Source of the DNA: Zygotorulaspora mrakii
Taxonomy: Eukaryota > Ascomycota > Saccharomycetes > Saccharomycetales > Saccharomycetaceae
Assembly (NCBI RefSeq): GCF_013402915.1
Contig: NC_050726.1
Coordinates: 327,501 to 391,500, forward strand
Direction of reading: 5' to 3'
Length of the DNA: 64,000 bases
In this document: positions 37,153-47,617 of the stretch, piece after piece
Position numbering within the stretch: the stretch's first letter is position 1
Layout: every line of letters starts with the position of its first letter
Notes under the pieces: generated by a model
The model's input: the letters and a program-made list of their open reading frames with translations, nothing else
The model's database searches: none
Told to the model about the DNA's origin: nothing
Position numbers and translations under genes: made by a program

Positions 37153-38553
37153 ATGACGGCAGATCTTGCTGAAAAAAGAAGGAAAAGTGATGACGCAGAT
37201 GTGGGTGCATGTAAGAAGGTTCATGGAGTGGTAAGTCGATCGTTATATGCCTACCTGGAGACGATCGATAGGAAAAAACTAGATTTCGATTTTGAGAAGG
37301 TTTGCAGTGTGACACTATCACCATTGAATGTGTATTGTTGTCTGGTCTGTGGCAAGTATTTCCAAGGACGTAGACAGAATTCACCTGCGTTTTTGCATGC
37401 CGTAAATGAGAACCATCGTGTATACATCAACGTGAAATCATTGAAAGTATACCTCTTACCAAACGGTGTGGAAGTAAAAGACGAAAATAAAATTGAGGCT
37501 ATTAACCAAATACGCTACGCGATTTCACCTACTTTCAGTGAGAATGAGATTAGGCAATTTCCTCGAGACTGCTGGGATTTGAACAATAATCACTACCTTA
37601 ATGGGTACGTTAGTCTGACTAATACCTCCCGAAATGATTGTGCTAATGTGGCAATAATGTTACTTGCACATATTATTCCAATAAGAGATTTCTTATTGTT
37701 GTTACCATTAAGCGGTCTTACGCAGTTTTTAGAAAAGTTGTCAATGCTGGTCAAAAAAGTGTGGTCCGTCAGCTTATTCAAGCAGCATGTTTCCGTTGAT
37801 GAGTTTTTGTCATTTGTTGCCGTAACTTTTAAAGGTTCCATTACTGTTCAGCAAGATCCAAGATATTTTCTTCTGTGGCTCATAAATTCTATATCAAAGG
37901 TCTCTAAAGAGATGAGAGATTTGCTTGTTGAGAATTGCCAAGGGATAATTGAAATAAATGAAACTTTTTTCAAGTCTGTTAAAGACGATAAGGGCGATGT
38001 TCAGGAGTTCATCAGAGATGAGGCCAATCAAAAAAATATAGTCAGTCCTTTTTGGACGTTATCGTTAGATCTACTTCCGAAACCGGTGTTCAAAGACGGC
38101 CTTAATGCAAATTCCCTGCCTCAGGTACAGCTTGAAGAGTTATTAAAGAAGTTCAATGGTAGCAATGAGCATCATTTACCTCATTGCGTTAGGAGATATA
38201 AACTGAAAAAGCTGCCAAGGTATTTGATATTGCATTTTGACCGATTTAACAAAAAGGACGAAACACCAGTCAAATCAAGAAATCAAACTTTGATAGAATT
38301 TCCAACTGAATTGAAAATCGGAGAACATAAGTACTCTTTGGTGTCCAATATTGTTCATGAAGGTGAAAAAGAGTCAACAATGGGCACAACAAGGCTTGAG
38401 AGAGACGAAAATTCTCATTGGAAAATCCAATTGCGATATGCAACATCAAGTAAGTGGATTGAAATCGATAGATCAGTGCTAAGATTCAAAGAAAAGGAAC
38501 TGCTTTTCTTGAGTGAGAGCTACATGCAAGTATGGAAGAAAATAGAGTCCTGA
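37153..38553 (+). CDS. SAD1: Tri-snRNP assembly factor Sad1 (inactive USP fold)
   Basis: Orthologue of Sad1 (YFR005C, 448 residues), needed for U4/U6 di-snRNP assembly and splicing. It has 466 residues. A ZnF-UBP domain is seen near residues 55-105 (VYCCLVCGKYFQGRRQNSPA, HAVNENHRVYINV). The ubiquitin-protease-like domain starts at GYVSLTNTSRNDCANVAIML. Where active USPs have the catalytic Cys (NTCY-like box) this protein has NTSRN, and the later His-box region FPTELKIGEHKYSL is not typical, in line with the known lack of protease activity of the family. It converges with RPN11. Confidence 0.94.
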   Translation: MTADLAEKRRKSDDADVGACKKVHGVVSRSLYAYLETIDRKKLDFDFEKVCSVTLSPLNVYCCLVCGKYFQGRRQNSPAFLHAVNENHRVYINVKSLKVYLLPNGVEVKDENKIEAINQIRYAISPTFSENEIRQFPRDCWDLNNNHYLNGYVSLTNTSRNDCANVAIMLLAHIIPIRDFLLLLPLSGLTQFLEKLSMLVKKVWSVSLFKQHVSVDEFLSFVAVTFKGSITVQQDPRYFLLWLINSISKVSKEMRDLLVENCQGIIEINETFFKSVKDDKGDVQEFIRDEANQKNIVSPFWTLSLDLLPKPVFKDGLNANSLPQVQLEELLKKFNGSNEHHLPHCVRRYKLKKLPRYLILHFDRFNKKDETPVKSRNQTLIEFPTELKIGEHKYSLVSNIVHEGEKESTMGTTRLERDENSHWKIQLRYATSSKWIEIDRSVLRFKEKELLFLSESYMQVWKKIES

Positions 38554-38655
38554 TATTGGTCAATTTGGCGGAAAAATTACGCCTGTGTGTAGCTATATCG
38601 TAATGAAGATGCAGATAGATTTTGACTAGTTACTCAATTATCTAAACATGGCGAT

Positions 38656-39573
38656 TCAAATCGCAACAGAATTAACTCCGGCAGTAAGTACTGAAATGAT
38701 ATTGTTTTCTAGAAGGACATCTGAAGTAAGTGCCAAATGCTTTTTCGGGTCCTGTTTTCCTACATAACGGGTCTTCAGCTCTTCTTCCGAAAGTTCTCTT
38801 TCTTCCTCCACTCTTTTAGAGTACTGCTCTGCTATTTTGACTAATTTTTGGGTTGCTTCCAAATTATTTGTCTCTTTTTCCTTATAGTCATACATCTTCA
38901 GACCCGATTGCCATTGTTCTTTATGTAGATTCATCAACATCTTGGTCTCTGTCGGTGTTTTATGATAGTCTATATTCAACGAATAGTAATGTCTATTCAG
39001 TCCATGTATCAAAGCTTGAATGTTGGCCTTGTTCAAAAGACCTGCGTTCGAAGTGGTTTGCCTTGGTTCTTGATTATTTATCAAGGCACCTGTATCAATT
39101 AATCTGAATGCATCAATGACTACCTTACCTTTTACAGATTGGATTGGATCTACGACTACGGCAACAGCCCTGCTATTCAATTGCTCAAAGGACTTCTGGG
39201 TATTAACATCAACGGAAGACAACCAGCATCCAAACCCAGGATGTGAATGGTACCATCCTACAACCATCTGATCCCTGCCCGTTTGCTTCAACATGTCCAT
39301 CATTTTCGCTTGAAAAACGTCGTCCACAGCCTCAACTGAAACACCTGTACCAGACTGAGGCATCGCAAAGACATCTACCACGTTTACAGTATAATCGTCT
39401 ACAAATTCACCCAGCATTAGGCCCATGACTTCCATAGGAACACCTGCTCTACCATGTTTCAACATTTTTAGTAATGCTATGGAAGAGATGTACACTGTTT
39501 CCTTTGTGTCATCCCTATTAGCATCTGTCATGCCAGGCTTGCTGTTCATCATTAGTCTTTGTAACCTTTCCAT
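38656..39573 (-). CDS. RPN11: Proteasome lid deubiquitinase Rpn11
   Basis: Orthologue of Rpn11 (YFR004W, 306 residues), the JAMM/MPN+ metallo-isopeptidase of the 19S lid that removes ubiquitin from substrates. The start is the ATG at 39573 ([12 protein letters not shown], 305 residues). The frame stays open for 35 more codons to an ATG at 39678, but that extension has no counterpart in the family and overlaps the PACE box. The JAMM motif is intact: [15 protein letters not shown] with H109, H111 and D122. Conservation with S. cerevisiae is very high until the tail [16 protein letters not shown]. Confidence 0.97.
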   Translation of the reverse strand: MERLQRLMMNSKPGMTDANRDDTKETVYISSIALLKMLKHGRAGVPMEVMGLMLGEFVDDYTVNVVDVFAMPQSGTGVSVEAVDDVFQAKMMDMLKQTGRDQMVVGWYHSHPGFGCWLSSVDVNTQKSFEQLNSRAVAVVVDPIQSVKGKVVIDAFRLIDTGALINNQEPRQTTSNAGLLNKANIQALIHGLNRHYYSLNIDYHKTPTETKMLMNLHKEQWQSGLKMYDYKEKETNNLEATQKLVKIAEQYSKRVEEERELSEEELKTRYVGKQDPKKHLALTSDVLLENNIISVLTAGVNSVAI

Positions 39574-39657
39574 TTTGTTCACAGAGCGTTGGCTACCTTT
39601 CCTGTTGTTCCTACTCAAGCTCCTCGTTGCTCTATGCCTCGAATTTAAACTCTTGAT

Positions 39658-39666
39658 TTTGCCACC
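39658..39666 (-). promoter_or_regulatory. PACE box (Rpn4 site) of RPN11
   Basis: GGTGGCAAA on the minus strand is the exact proteasome-associated control element, 85 bp upstream of the RPN11 ATG at 39573. It supports Rpn4 control and argues against translation starting at 39678. Confidence 0.9.
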
Positions 39667-39843
39667 TTTAAAATGCAAAACTGATGAAGACGGTTAAATC
39701 ATTCTAGACGATGGGTTTGAAACCTTGAGGGATTTGCCGGAGTCGTGATGTACTAACTATACTGTTATAAGAACTACTAAGCAAAATTCTGTTCATTATA
39801 TAATATCTGCTCTGAAATCATCCTTTTTGTACTCCAGAGCAAA

Positions 39844-40317
39844 ATGAACTATAATGCAACTGGTCAGCAACAGGTGATGGAGGGCTCTAGGACCATTAGT
39901 GTTGAGGAAATCACACCAGTTTTACAACTCCGGGCAGCCGATGAAGGTGAAGCACAACAACAGAGGCGATCAGCAAGGTCACAGAGACCAAGGGTGAGAT
40001 GGGAAACAGATGTGGTCGACAACGAGCATATGAACAAAAAGAAGACAAAAATTTGCTGTATTTTTCATCCACAACAAGAATTCTCTGATGAAGAGCCGGA
40101 ATGTCATTCAGATCATGATCATTCTTCATCATCGTCATCATCATCTGAATCGGAAGGTGAAAAGGATTTGAGTATCGGCGAGAGGAGACAAAGGCGGGTA
40201 GCTAGGCGTAAAAGAAAGCTGAACCAAAACACAAAAACAAGCCCCAATGCATACGAGGTACAGCCTGACTACACACATCATCATGATAAATGTAACAAAC
40301 AGCTTCATAACCATTGA
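39844..40317 (+). CDS. YPI1: Type 1 phosphatase regulator Ypi1
   Basis: Orthologue of Ypi1 (YFR003C, 155 residues; inhibitor-3 family), a nuclear regulator of the PP1 phosphatase Glc7. It has 157 residues and is largely disordered. The PP1-binding RVxW-type motif is in [20 protein letters not shown], followed by KICCIFHP (the second conserved block). A Ser-rich stretch and basic cluster [12 protein letters not shown] follow. It is divergent from RPN11 with about 270 bp between starts. Confidence 0.94.
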   Translation: MNYNATGQQQVMEGSRTISVEEITPVLQLRAADEGEAQQQRRSARSQRPRVRWETDVVDNEHMNKKKTKICCIFHPQQEFSDEEPECHSDHDHSSSSSSSSESEGEKDLSIGERRQRRVARRKRKLNQNTKTSPNAYEVQPDYTHHHDKCNKQLHNH

Positions 40318-40522
40318 AAATTTCTCGAGCTTATAACCAATTACCTCGTATTCTGGTTAATACAATAGGAAGATGGAGCGACTCCAAAATAGAGATGTCT
40401 TTTCATGTTATTAATGCCTGTCAAGAACTCTAATTATAATGATTTTATCTATACGTAATCAAAGTACATTAATTTCGACTTGCATAGCCTCATATACCTC
40501 ACGAATACGATAACGCCAATTT

Positions 40523-43159
40523 TCACATGCCTATGTCGAGCTTAATCATAGTGCTGTAGGTTTCTCTCGGCATTTTGTATTGGATAATACCAGCGTATAT
40601 CATACAGTTCTTCGAAATATTTTTCAACGCAAGAACTTGCTGTTCTTTGGTTACTGATCTATAATCGCTTTTATTGAGATCTTGAATTAAATTGAAAATG
40701 CAACTCATTGTCATGATCAAGAGGCTTGGAATGTTTTTGATTATGTTTTCATTCAGGGAAGAGAACTCTTGAGCTTTTTTCCTAGCGGATATTTCATCTG
40801 CAAAAGGAATGATTTCTAACTCTTCGATCTGTGCTAAAGTATTTTGCCATTGATGAGCATGGTAGGTCCTTCTGGCATCAGTCAGTTTTAGTAGTAATAT
40901 ACAAGTCTCCTTGTTCCTAGTATGAATTTTCTTTGATATCTCAAGGTTATCCATATATATTGAAACAAGTTTCTTTGCGATGAGAATTGGACTTGTTTCG
41001 CTGTTATCATCAATCGTCAGGAGTGGTTGATCCAAGTCAGTATTGCTCAATAAATCACTTAACATAGCATTCACGATCGATATAACGATATTGTACTCCT
41101 CCGATAATTGATATAACAACAACGAGTCGTGAATTCTCCCATCTTCGTCAGCTCTCCGCGCTGCCTGCTCTGTTATTGTGTATAAGAATTCCTTTTCGTC
41201 GCTCAAATATAATAGTGGTCGCCTCTCTTCGATGATACCAGGAATTCGAGTGCCATCTCTATTAATTTTTCCTAGTAAAACGGTAAATTCTTTTGTCTCT
41301 AGAACCAGTTCAGTTAGAGCTTCATGGCAAAGCCTGATTTGTTGCGGAGTGTTTACAAGGCTAATTAGAATCAAATACTCAGCAGCAATTCTGGGGTCCG
41401 AATACTTGAAAGACGTTGTATAGTTACCTAAAATTTTCGTGAAATTGATTTTCCTCTGGTTGTCTTCCAGTGTAATCAATTCGCTGTCATTCTTAGGGTC
41501 TTTGTTCGTTCTGCCTTCATGTGTGCAGATAGATAGAAGATTCTGATCGGCTAACCCTATTGCTAAATGTACGGCATCAATCTCATTGATAGAATAAGCA
41601 TATTGAATTGCTAACTCATACAAACCACTCAAGATTAGAACCTGTAAATAATAATTTGTAAACCTTTCTGCGCCATATGAAGTTATGATGTTTTGAAAAT
41701 CCTCCAAGCTGTATCTCTCGTAGACGGGATCATTACCGGCAACATCATCCTTTATCAACATGAAATGAATCCAGAGCCAGTCCTCAATGCTTAGAGTCAC
41801 AGAAGATATATTCTTCCTAGTTAAATCACATCTCCCAATAATTTTGTACACGGCAAGCCTGAACGGATCACCATCAAGAGCGCTCTTAATATGCTGGCTA
41901 TATTCCGTGTGTAACCTTGTTGAAAACTCAATAGGAAGCTTGTGATCTTTAGAGGAAGCGTATGCCTTAATATATGTCACAAATGATTGTTCAACTTTCT
42001 TAAAACTTGCCTTATTGTTAACAGCAACTTCCAGTGCTTCTGGTATCAACCCAGCTCTAAGTAGATAAAATATCAAGGCCCATATGGGGACGCCATTAAC
42101 AATCGTGAGATTTCCAAATTTCCAGGTGTTATTGGGGTTTCTCAACTTGAAAAATATAAAGGACTTTATCTTATTGATATTTGTGGGCAGCCCTTCGTTG
42201 AGGTTCTTTTTGTAAAGATTGCCAACATAATCAAAAAACTGCTTCTGTAAATAAATTTTTGCAGTTTCGATTATGTTAGGATTTCTTTTAAGACCTTCCA
42301 AAATATTCCAGCTTTCTAGGAGCTGCCTATTTTGTGAGTCACCTAAACTAGTAACTGCATTCAGAAACTCGTGCGTCAAGGCAAATTCTTGTTTTGCTTG
42401 TCTGGCACTGTTGAACTTATGCATAATCTTGGCGTAGTTTTCAAACTTCTCACGAACTGCGTAGTTTTCGTTCACGTTTAGTCTTGCGCCTTCTCCATTG
42501 AGAATACCAGTTCCTCGACTTCCCCAAGTAGGCAACTTTGGATTCAAAGGCGCCATATTTTTGTAGTCCAAAGCTGCCTTTCTCTTGACGAGTATTCCGA
42601 AGTTTTCTCTCACTTCTTCTTTGCGTTGTTCCCAGTCCAAATTTAGATTTTGATTGACAAAACTGTCAAAATCTTTCGCAGCCATCGATAAAAGATTTTC
42701 AATTGAGGAAAGAATATTTTCATCTTTTCTGACTTTCAGATACGTATCAATTTCCCCTTCAGTACTTTGATTAGGGACGGTTTGTTCCAACAATTGCGAA
42801 GATTGCAAATTATTCAAGGAAGTATCCACATCCTCAAGTGCCAAACCACTTCCTGCCAAAAGATAATGCGCTTTTGTGTAGTCTTTTTCGACGTCAGTCT
42901 TTTTCCTCAGTTCATGAGCTCTTCTTCTTATTTCGTTGACACTCAATTGAATTGATCCTAGTTCAGAAGATGCAGCAGAAATATTCTTAGAACTTTCGAG
43001 CAGCTCACTCAAAACTTTTGCAGAGCCTTTAAAAGACTCAGAAGAGTCAGTGTTTGTCTTTAATAGTTTTGTGTCTACACCTGAACTCATTTGGGAAATG
43101 GAAGAAATCATGAGCCCCTTGCACAACGGATGGTCTTTAGCAGTTAATGAGGTTTTCAT
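40523..43159 (-). CDS. NIC96: Nucleoporin Nic96
   Basis: Orthologue of Nic96 (YFR002W, 839 residues), the scaffold nucleoporin that anchors the Nsp1-Nup49-Nup57 channel complex to the inner ring. It has 878 residues, about 40 more than yeast. The N-terminal coiled-coil binding region SSELGSIQLSVNEIRRRAHELRKK is conserved. The alpha-solenoid body shows LDPKLP-like APLNPKLPTWGSRG, RLNVNEN, GVPIWALIFYLLRAGLIPEAL, LSIEDWLWIHFMLIKDD, ITEQAARRADEDGRIHDSLLLYQL and the C-terminal MPRETYSTMIKLDI. It converges with YPI1. Confidence 0.97.
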   Translation of the reverse strand: MKTSLTAKDHPLCKGLMISSISQMSSGVDTKLLKTNTDSSESFKGSAKVLSELLESSKNISAASSELGSIQLSVNEIRRRAHELRKKTDVEKDYTKAHYLLAGSGLALEDVDTSLNNLQSSQLLEQTVPNQSTEGEIDTYLKVRKDENILSSIENLLSMAAKDFDSFVNQNLNLDWEQRKEEVRENFGILVKRKAALDYKNMAPLNPKLPTWGSRGTGILNGEGARLNVNENYAVREKFENYAKIMHKFNSARQAKQEFALTHEFLNAVTSLGDSQNRQLLESWNILEGLKRNPNIIETAKIYLQKQFFDYVGNLYKKNLNEGLPTNINKIKSFIFFKLRNPNNTWKFGNLTIVNGVPIWALIFYLLRAGLIPEALEVAVNNKASFKKVEQSFVTYIKAYASSKDHKLPIEFSTRLHTEYSQHIKSALDGDPFRLAVYKIIGRCDLTRKNISSVTLSIEDWLWIHFMLIKDDVAGNDPVYERYSLEDFQNIITSYGAERFTNYYLQVLILSGLYELAIQYAYSINEIDAVHLAIGLADQNLLSICTHEGRTNKDPKNDSELITLEDNQRKINFTKILGNYTTSFKYSDPRIAAEYLILISLVNTPQQIRLCHEALTELVLETKEFTVLLGKINRDGTRIPGIIEERRPLLYLSDEKEFLYTITEQAARRADEDGRIHDSLLLYQLSEEYNIVISIVNAMLSDLLSNTDLDQPLLTIDDNSETSPILIAKKLVSIYMDNLEISKKIHTRNKETCILLLKLTDARRTYHAHQWQNTLAQIEELEIIPFADEISARKKAQEFSSLNENIIKNIPSLLIMTMSCIFNLIQDLNKSDYRSVTKEQQVLALKNISKNCMIYAGIIQYKMPRETYSTMIKLDIGM

Positions 43160-44210
43160 GTTTACAAGTTTATAGCGTTTCCGCTAGTCATGCACTTCGT
43201 AAAAATTTTTATTACCCTGCTGAAAGCTTTGTCAGAACGCGTATACAATGGGGGATCTTCAAGTGGAGCGACAGGTGCGATGACAGAGTCACCATAAATA
43301 AATGTATAATGACTTTAGGTTTCGGAAGAGTTCTTGACACTCTCTATCAAATATCAGACCCCTCGCTTTCAGATAAAGGACACTTTGAATCCAAGGATTA
43401 GGAAGTTTTGCAGGCCATAAACTCTGAGAGACATCTTGCAATTCTATATCAAATATTTTAGTTTTCTCAATGAAGTGGCAACTCAAAAAAAGTGTGAGGT
43501 GTCTTTTCACAGTGAAAATTTAGCAAGGCGATCGCTTGGCATATAATCAAGGTGATTATCTCTTTTTTCAGGAAAGAACATTGAGCTTTAGGATTTATTT
43601 TTGTTTGTAAAAATGCAAGAAAAGTACTGTTCAAATACTCCTTCTCACAGTTGAACAACCATGACTGTTAACTAGCTTAAGCTTCACATACTGATTGATT
43701 TAGTGGAGCAGAATTTCAACATGTACAAGTTCGCACTCTTTAACTTTGTTTTCAATGAAATGTGAGACAATCGTAAAACCTTAGTTGGAGCTCCTCCTAT
43801 ACATTGATCAACACTTCTAACTGGCACTAATTCAGCTTTCAGATTTGATATCTTGCATTGAATGCGGAGCCTGAAAATATTTCTCCCCAAACAATACAAA
43901 TTTAAAACTGATTACCTCTCTCTTGACCTCTTGATTTTAGAGAGATCAATACAAGCGGAAACACGTAGTTGAGCGTTAGTCTGGTGGTCAGAAACTGGCA
44001 TCTTTCCGGACGATAATTAGTAATTTCTTGAAAATGTCCAGCAAAACAATGGTAGCTGGCAACCAATATATATACTTTACAAAAAATGAGTTCCATTCTA
44101 TGAAATAATTGTTTAATGATTCATGCAGTTCATACCTGAGGGAATTGGGACTTAATGGAAAAGGTTTCCCAGATTAAGTAATGGAGCAGATCGCGTTGGT
44201 GTCAATTCGG
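43160..44210. other. NIC96-LOC1 pericentromeric intergenic region
   Basis: About 1.05 kb with no supported gene. It begins with the NIC96 promoter. I searched it by eye for point-centromere elements, tRNA genes and LTR similarity and found none convincing. Confidence 0.55.
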
Positions 44211-44831
44211 TTAAGCAAACGAAACCGTCTTTTTGTTGCTTACTTTTGTTTTAGAGTCCCCAGATGATTCTGTACCATTTGACATCTTGAACGCATCGCG
44301 CTTCTGCTTCCTGCGTACGCTTCTCGCTAGAGAGGCTTTGCGTTTGATTTCATCTTTTTTGTCTTCCAGCACCTCTTTCTTTTGAGTATCTTTGCGCTCA
44401 ATTTCCTGTCTTTTCAAATCTCGTATTTCCTCTAATCTTCTACTTTTCTCCAACTTGCTTTCATCAATGTCTTCATACTTATCTCCTATTGTCTTGACGA
44501 GTCTATTCATCACGACGGAGTCATGGTCATCAACGAACTTTTTCCCCTTTTTTCCTCTTCTTATTTTCACACCTGGAACAATTGCCCTGTTCAAAGAAGG
44601 TAAATCAAGTTCCTTTTCATCGAAAGAGCGAGCTTTCTTATTCCGTGAGCCATACAGTCTAGCCTTAGCCTGTTCCTTACGAACCGCCAATTTACTCGGT
44701 TTTCTTGTCGCAGATTTTTCTGTTTGATGTGAAACACTTGCTAATTGATTTCTCGCCTGAGAGTCCTGAAAGACTTCTGAAACAATTTCTCTTCGAGCAT
44801 TACCTTTTTTAACCTTCTTGGGTGGCGACAT
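44211..44831 (-). CDS. LOC1: Ribosome biogenesis and ASH1 mRNA-localisation factor Loc1
   Basis: Orthologue of Loc1 (YFR001W, 204 residues), a nucleolar RNA-binding protein for 60S assembly and ASH1 mRNA localisation. The start is the ATG at 44831 (206 residues). A longer open frame reaches 45026 but the added 65 residues have no family counterpart and would run through the promoter. Matches include [58 protein letters not shown] and [22 protein letters not shown]; it is strongly basic with a C-terminal KKTVSFA. In S. cerevisiae this is the first gene right of CEN6. Confidence 0.95.
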   Translation of the reverse strand: MSPPKKVKKGNARREIVSEVFQDSQARNQLASVSHQTEKSATRKPSKLAVRKEQAKARLYGSRNKKARSFDEKELDLPSLNRAIVPGVKIRRGKKGKKFVDDHDSVVMNRLVKTIGDKYEDIDESKLEKSRRLEEIRDLKRQEIERKDTQKKEVLEDKKDEIKRKASLARSVRRKQKRDAFKMSNGTESSGDSKTKVSNKKTVSFA

Positions 44832-44917
44832 AGTGCTTGTGACTGAAAGAAAACGTTGACTTACACGTTTAACCTCAACTATGACTTTTGTTTGTGGATG
44901 ATTTATTTGAGTTTCGA

Positions 44918-44923
44918 GATGAG
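44918..44923. promoter_or_regulatory. PAC-type core (GATGAG) upstream of LOC1
   Basis: GATGAGATGACG contains the core of the PAC element, 87 bp upstream of the LOC1 ATG, next to an A/T-rich stretch similar to RRPE. Both are typical of ribosome-biogenesis promoters. Confidence 0.45.
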
Positions 44924-45191
44924 ATGACGAAAACTTTTTTTTTTCATTTTCTTTTTCCAAACGGTGATATCCTAACCTAGTGACCAAATATCTCCTTACC
45001 CGCATACAAAGAAACAAGGAAGACAATTATATGGCGTTTTCAAGGTTGAGCTTAACTCGAGTCAAACTGTACCTCTGCATATTGAATTACCAATCAATAA
45101 AATATCAGTATTTTTTATTCCAAAATAAAAGAAGAAACCGTTCAAGAGTTACTGATGACTGGCTCTGTTGATTCTTTTCTTGAAACATAGT

Positions 45192-45357
45192 TTCATTGTT
45201 CGGAAGCAGTGAACAGCAAAGTTTTGTTAAATTTTTAAAAATGTTTAAATGTAATAGTAAAACAATATAAGTTTTTTAACAGAAAAATATGTAGTTTACA
45301 AAGTAATTCTTGAATAAAATAAACATATAATATTGTATTAATTTTTTATCACCTGAC
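45192..45357 (-). other. Candidate point centromere (CDEI-CDEII-CDEIII)
   Basis: On the minus strand, CDEI is GTCAGGTG at 45350-45357 (7 of 8 with RTCACRTG). It is followed by a 133-bp AT-rich CDEII (45217-45349; I count 19 G/C, about 86% AT) with many A and T runs. CDEIII begins TGTTCACTGC-TTCCGAA at 45216 and extends to 45192, with the invariant CCG at the standard distance (positions 13-15) from the TGT start. It lies between LOC1 (YFR001W) and HAT1 (YPL001W), whose yeast orthologues flank CEN6 and CEN16. CDEII is longer than in S. cerevisiae (about 78-86 bp) and shorter than in K. lactis (about 160 bp). Confidence 0.8.
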
Positions 45358-45425
45358 TAAAATAATCAGATAAAAGTAAGGTCTTAATATAAATCAACTA
45401 TACAATTTAATATTGATAAAAGAGA

Positions 45426-46634
<1,209 letters not shown>

Positions 46635-46881
46635 TCACAGTCGATGGAACTATATTTGACATACTCATGTCGAATAGCATAATGAATTTTATCATGACAG
46701 ACGGCTGTCCCTTTAAGTCTTGCTCATGATACCAGTTAAAATAGGAATGTTTCATTCTAAAGACTAAACATGAATAAGGAAGGGTATGTCATTAGGTGAA
46801 AAATGAATTTAGACTTTGATCTGTTGTAAGGATCAATAATCTACAAGTTAAATACATCAATATTTACCGGTATACAAAAGT

Positions 46882-47586
46882 ATGAGACGTTTTGGTTTAG
46901 CAGCCTTTGATGATCAAAAAGAGGGAAAATATGAAAGTATCAGTAACACTGTTTTGGAAAGACAATCACAGGAGCTGAATGAACAATTGGTTGTTTTTCA
47001 AGAAAAGTTAATTACTTTTGCAAAGAAACATAATAGGGAAATACAGGGAAACCCTGAATTCAGGTCAAAGTTTATGAGAATGTGCGCTTCGATTGGTATA
47101 GATCCCTTGAGTCTTTTTGATAAAAATGAACATCTGTTTGATTTGAATGATTTTTATTATGAAATTTGCGTAAAAGTCATCGAGATTTGCAGACAGACTA
47201 AGGATAAAAATGGCGGTGTTATCTCGTTCGATGAGCTGGAAAAGGGTTTTTTCAGAAATGTCAATGTTGAAATAGGTGACTTGGAGAATTCCATCAAGAT
47301 GCTCGAGAGCCTCGAAAGCGGATTCGAAATATTTGAAATACGAGGTAAGAAATTTTTAAGAAGTGTCCCGAACGAGTTGACTGACGATCACACCAGGATT
47401 TTGGAAATATGCTCCATACTGGGATATGCTAGTATCTCTTTGCTGCGAGCCAATCTAAACTGGACATCTGTTCGAAGTAGAGCAGCCGTTGTCGAAATGG
47501 TTGCCAATGGAATTTTATGGACTGACGAGCAAGCAGACGCAGAGACACTCTATTGGGATCCATCATGGATGGTTAAATCTTTATAA
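46882..47586 (+). CDS. SNF8: ESCRT-II subunit Snf8 (Vps22)
   Basis: Orthologue of Snf8/Vps22 (YPL002C, 233 residues), part of ESCRT-II in multivesicular-body sorting. It has 234 residues. Conserved segments are MRRFGLAAF at the start, FRSKFMRMCASIGIDPL, DFYYEICVKVIEICRQTKDKNGGVISF and the C-terminal winged helix with GILWTDEQADAETLYWDPSW. It diverges from HAT1 and converges with DEG1, with only 31 bp between the stop codons. Confidence 0.97.
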   Translation: MRRFGLAAFDDQKEGKYESISNTVLERQSQELNEQLVVFQEKLITFAKKHNREIQGNPEFRSKFMRMCASIGIDPLSLFDKNEHLFDLNDFYYEICVKVIEICRQTKDKNGGVISFDELEKGFFRNVNVEIGDLENSIKMLESLESGFEIFEIRGKKFLRSVPNELTDDHTRILEICSILGYASISLLRANLNWTSVRSRAAVVEMVANGILWTDEQADAETLYWDPSWMVKSL

Positions 47587-47617
47587 AATATTGTACATAG
47601 TTTTGGACATCATTAGC

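Noticed and set aside
39574..39678. N-terminal extension of RPN11 in frame
   Set aside because: No family member has it and it covers the PACE promoter element.
39749..39755. TACTAAC branch-point-like sequence upstream of YPI1
   Set aside because: No GTATGT-type 5' splice site and no upstream exon are visible; the YPI1 ATG at 39844 gives a complete protein.
43160..44210. Alternative centromere location in the NIC96-LOC1 gap
   Set aside because: No CDEI-like octamer paired with a CCG-bearing CDEIII across an AT-rich spacer was found, and synteny favours the LOC1-HAT1 gap.
44832..45026. N-terminal extension of LOC1 in frame
   Set aside because: The 65 added residues have no counterpart in Loc1 and overlap PAC-type promoter sequence.
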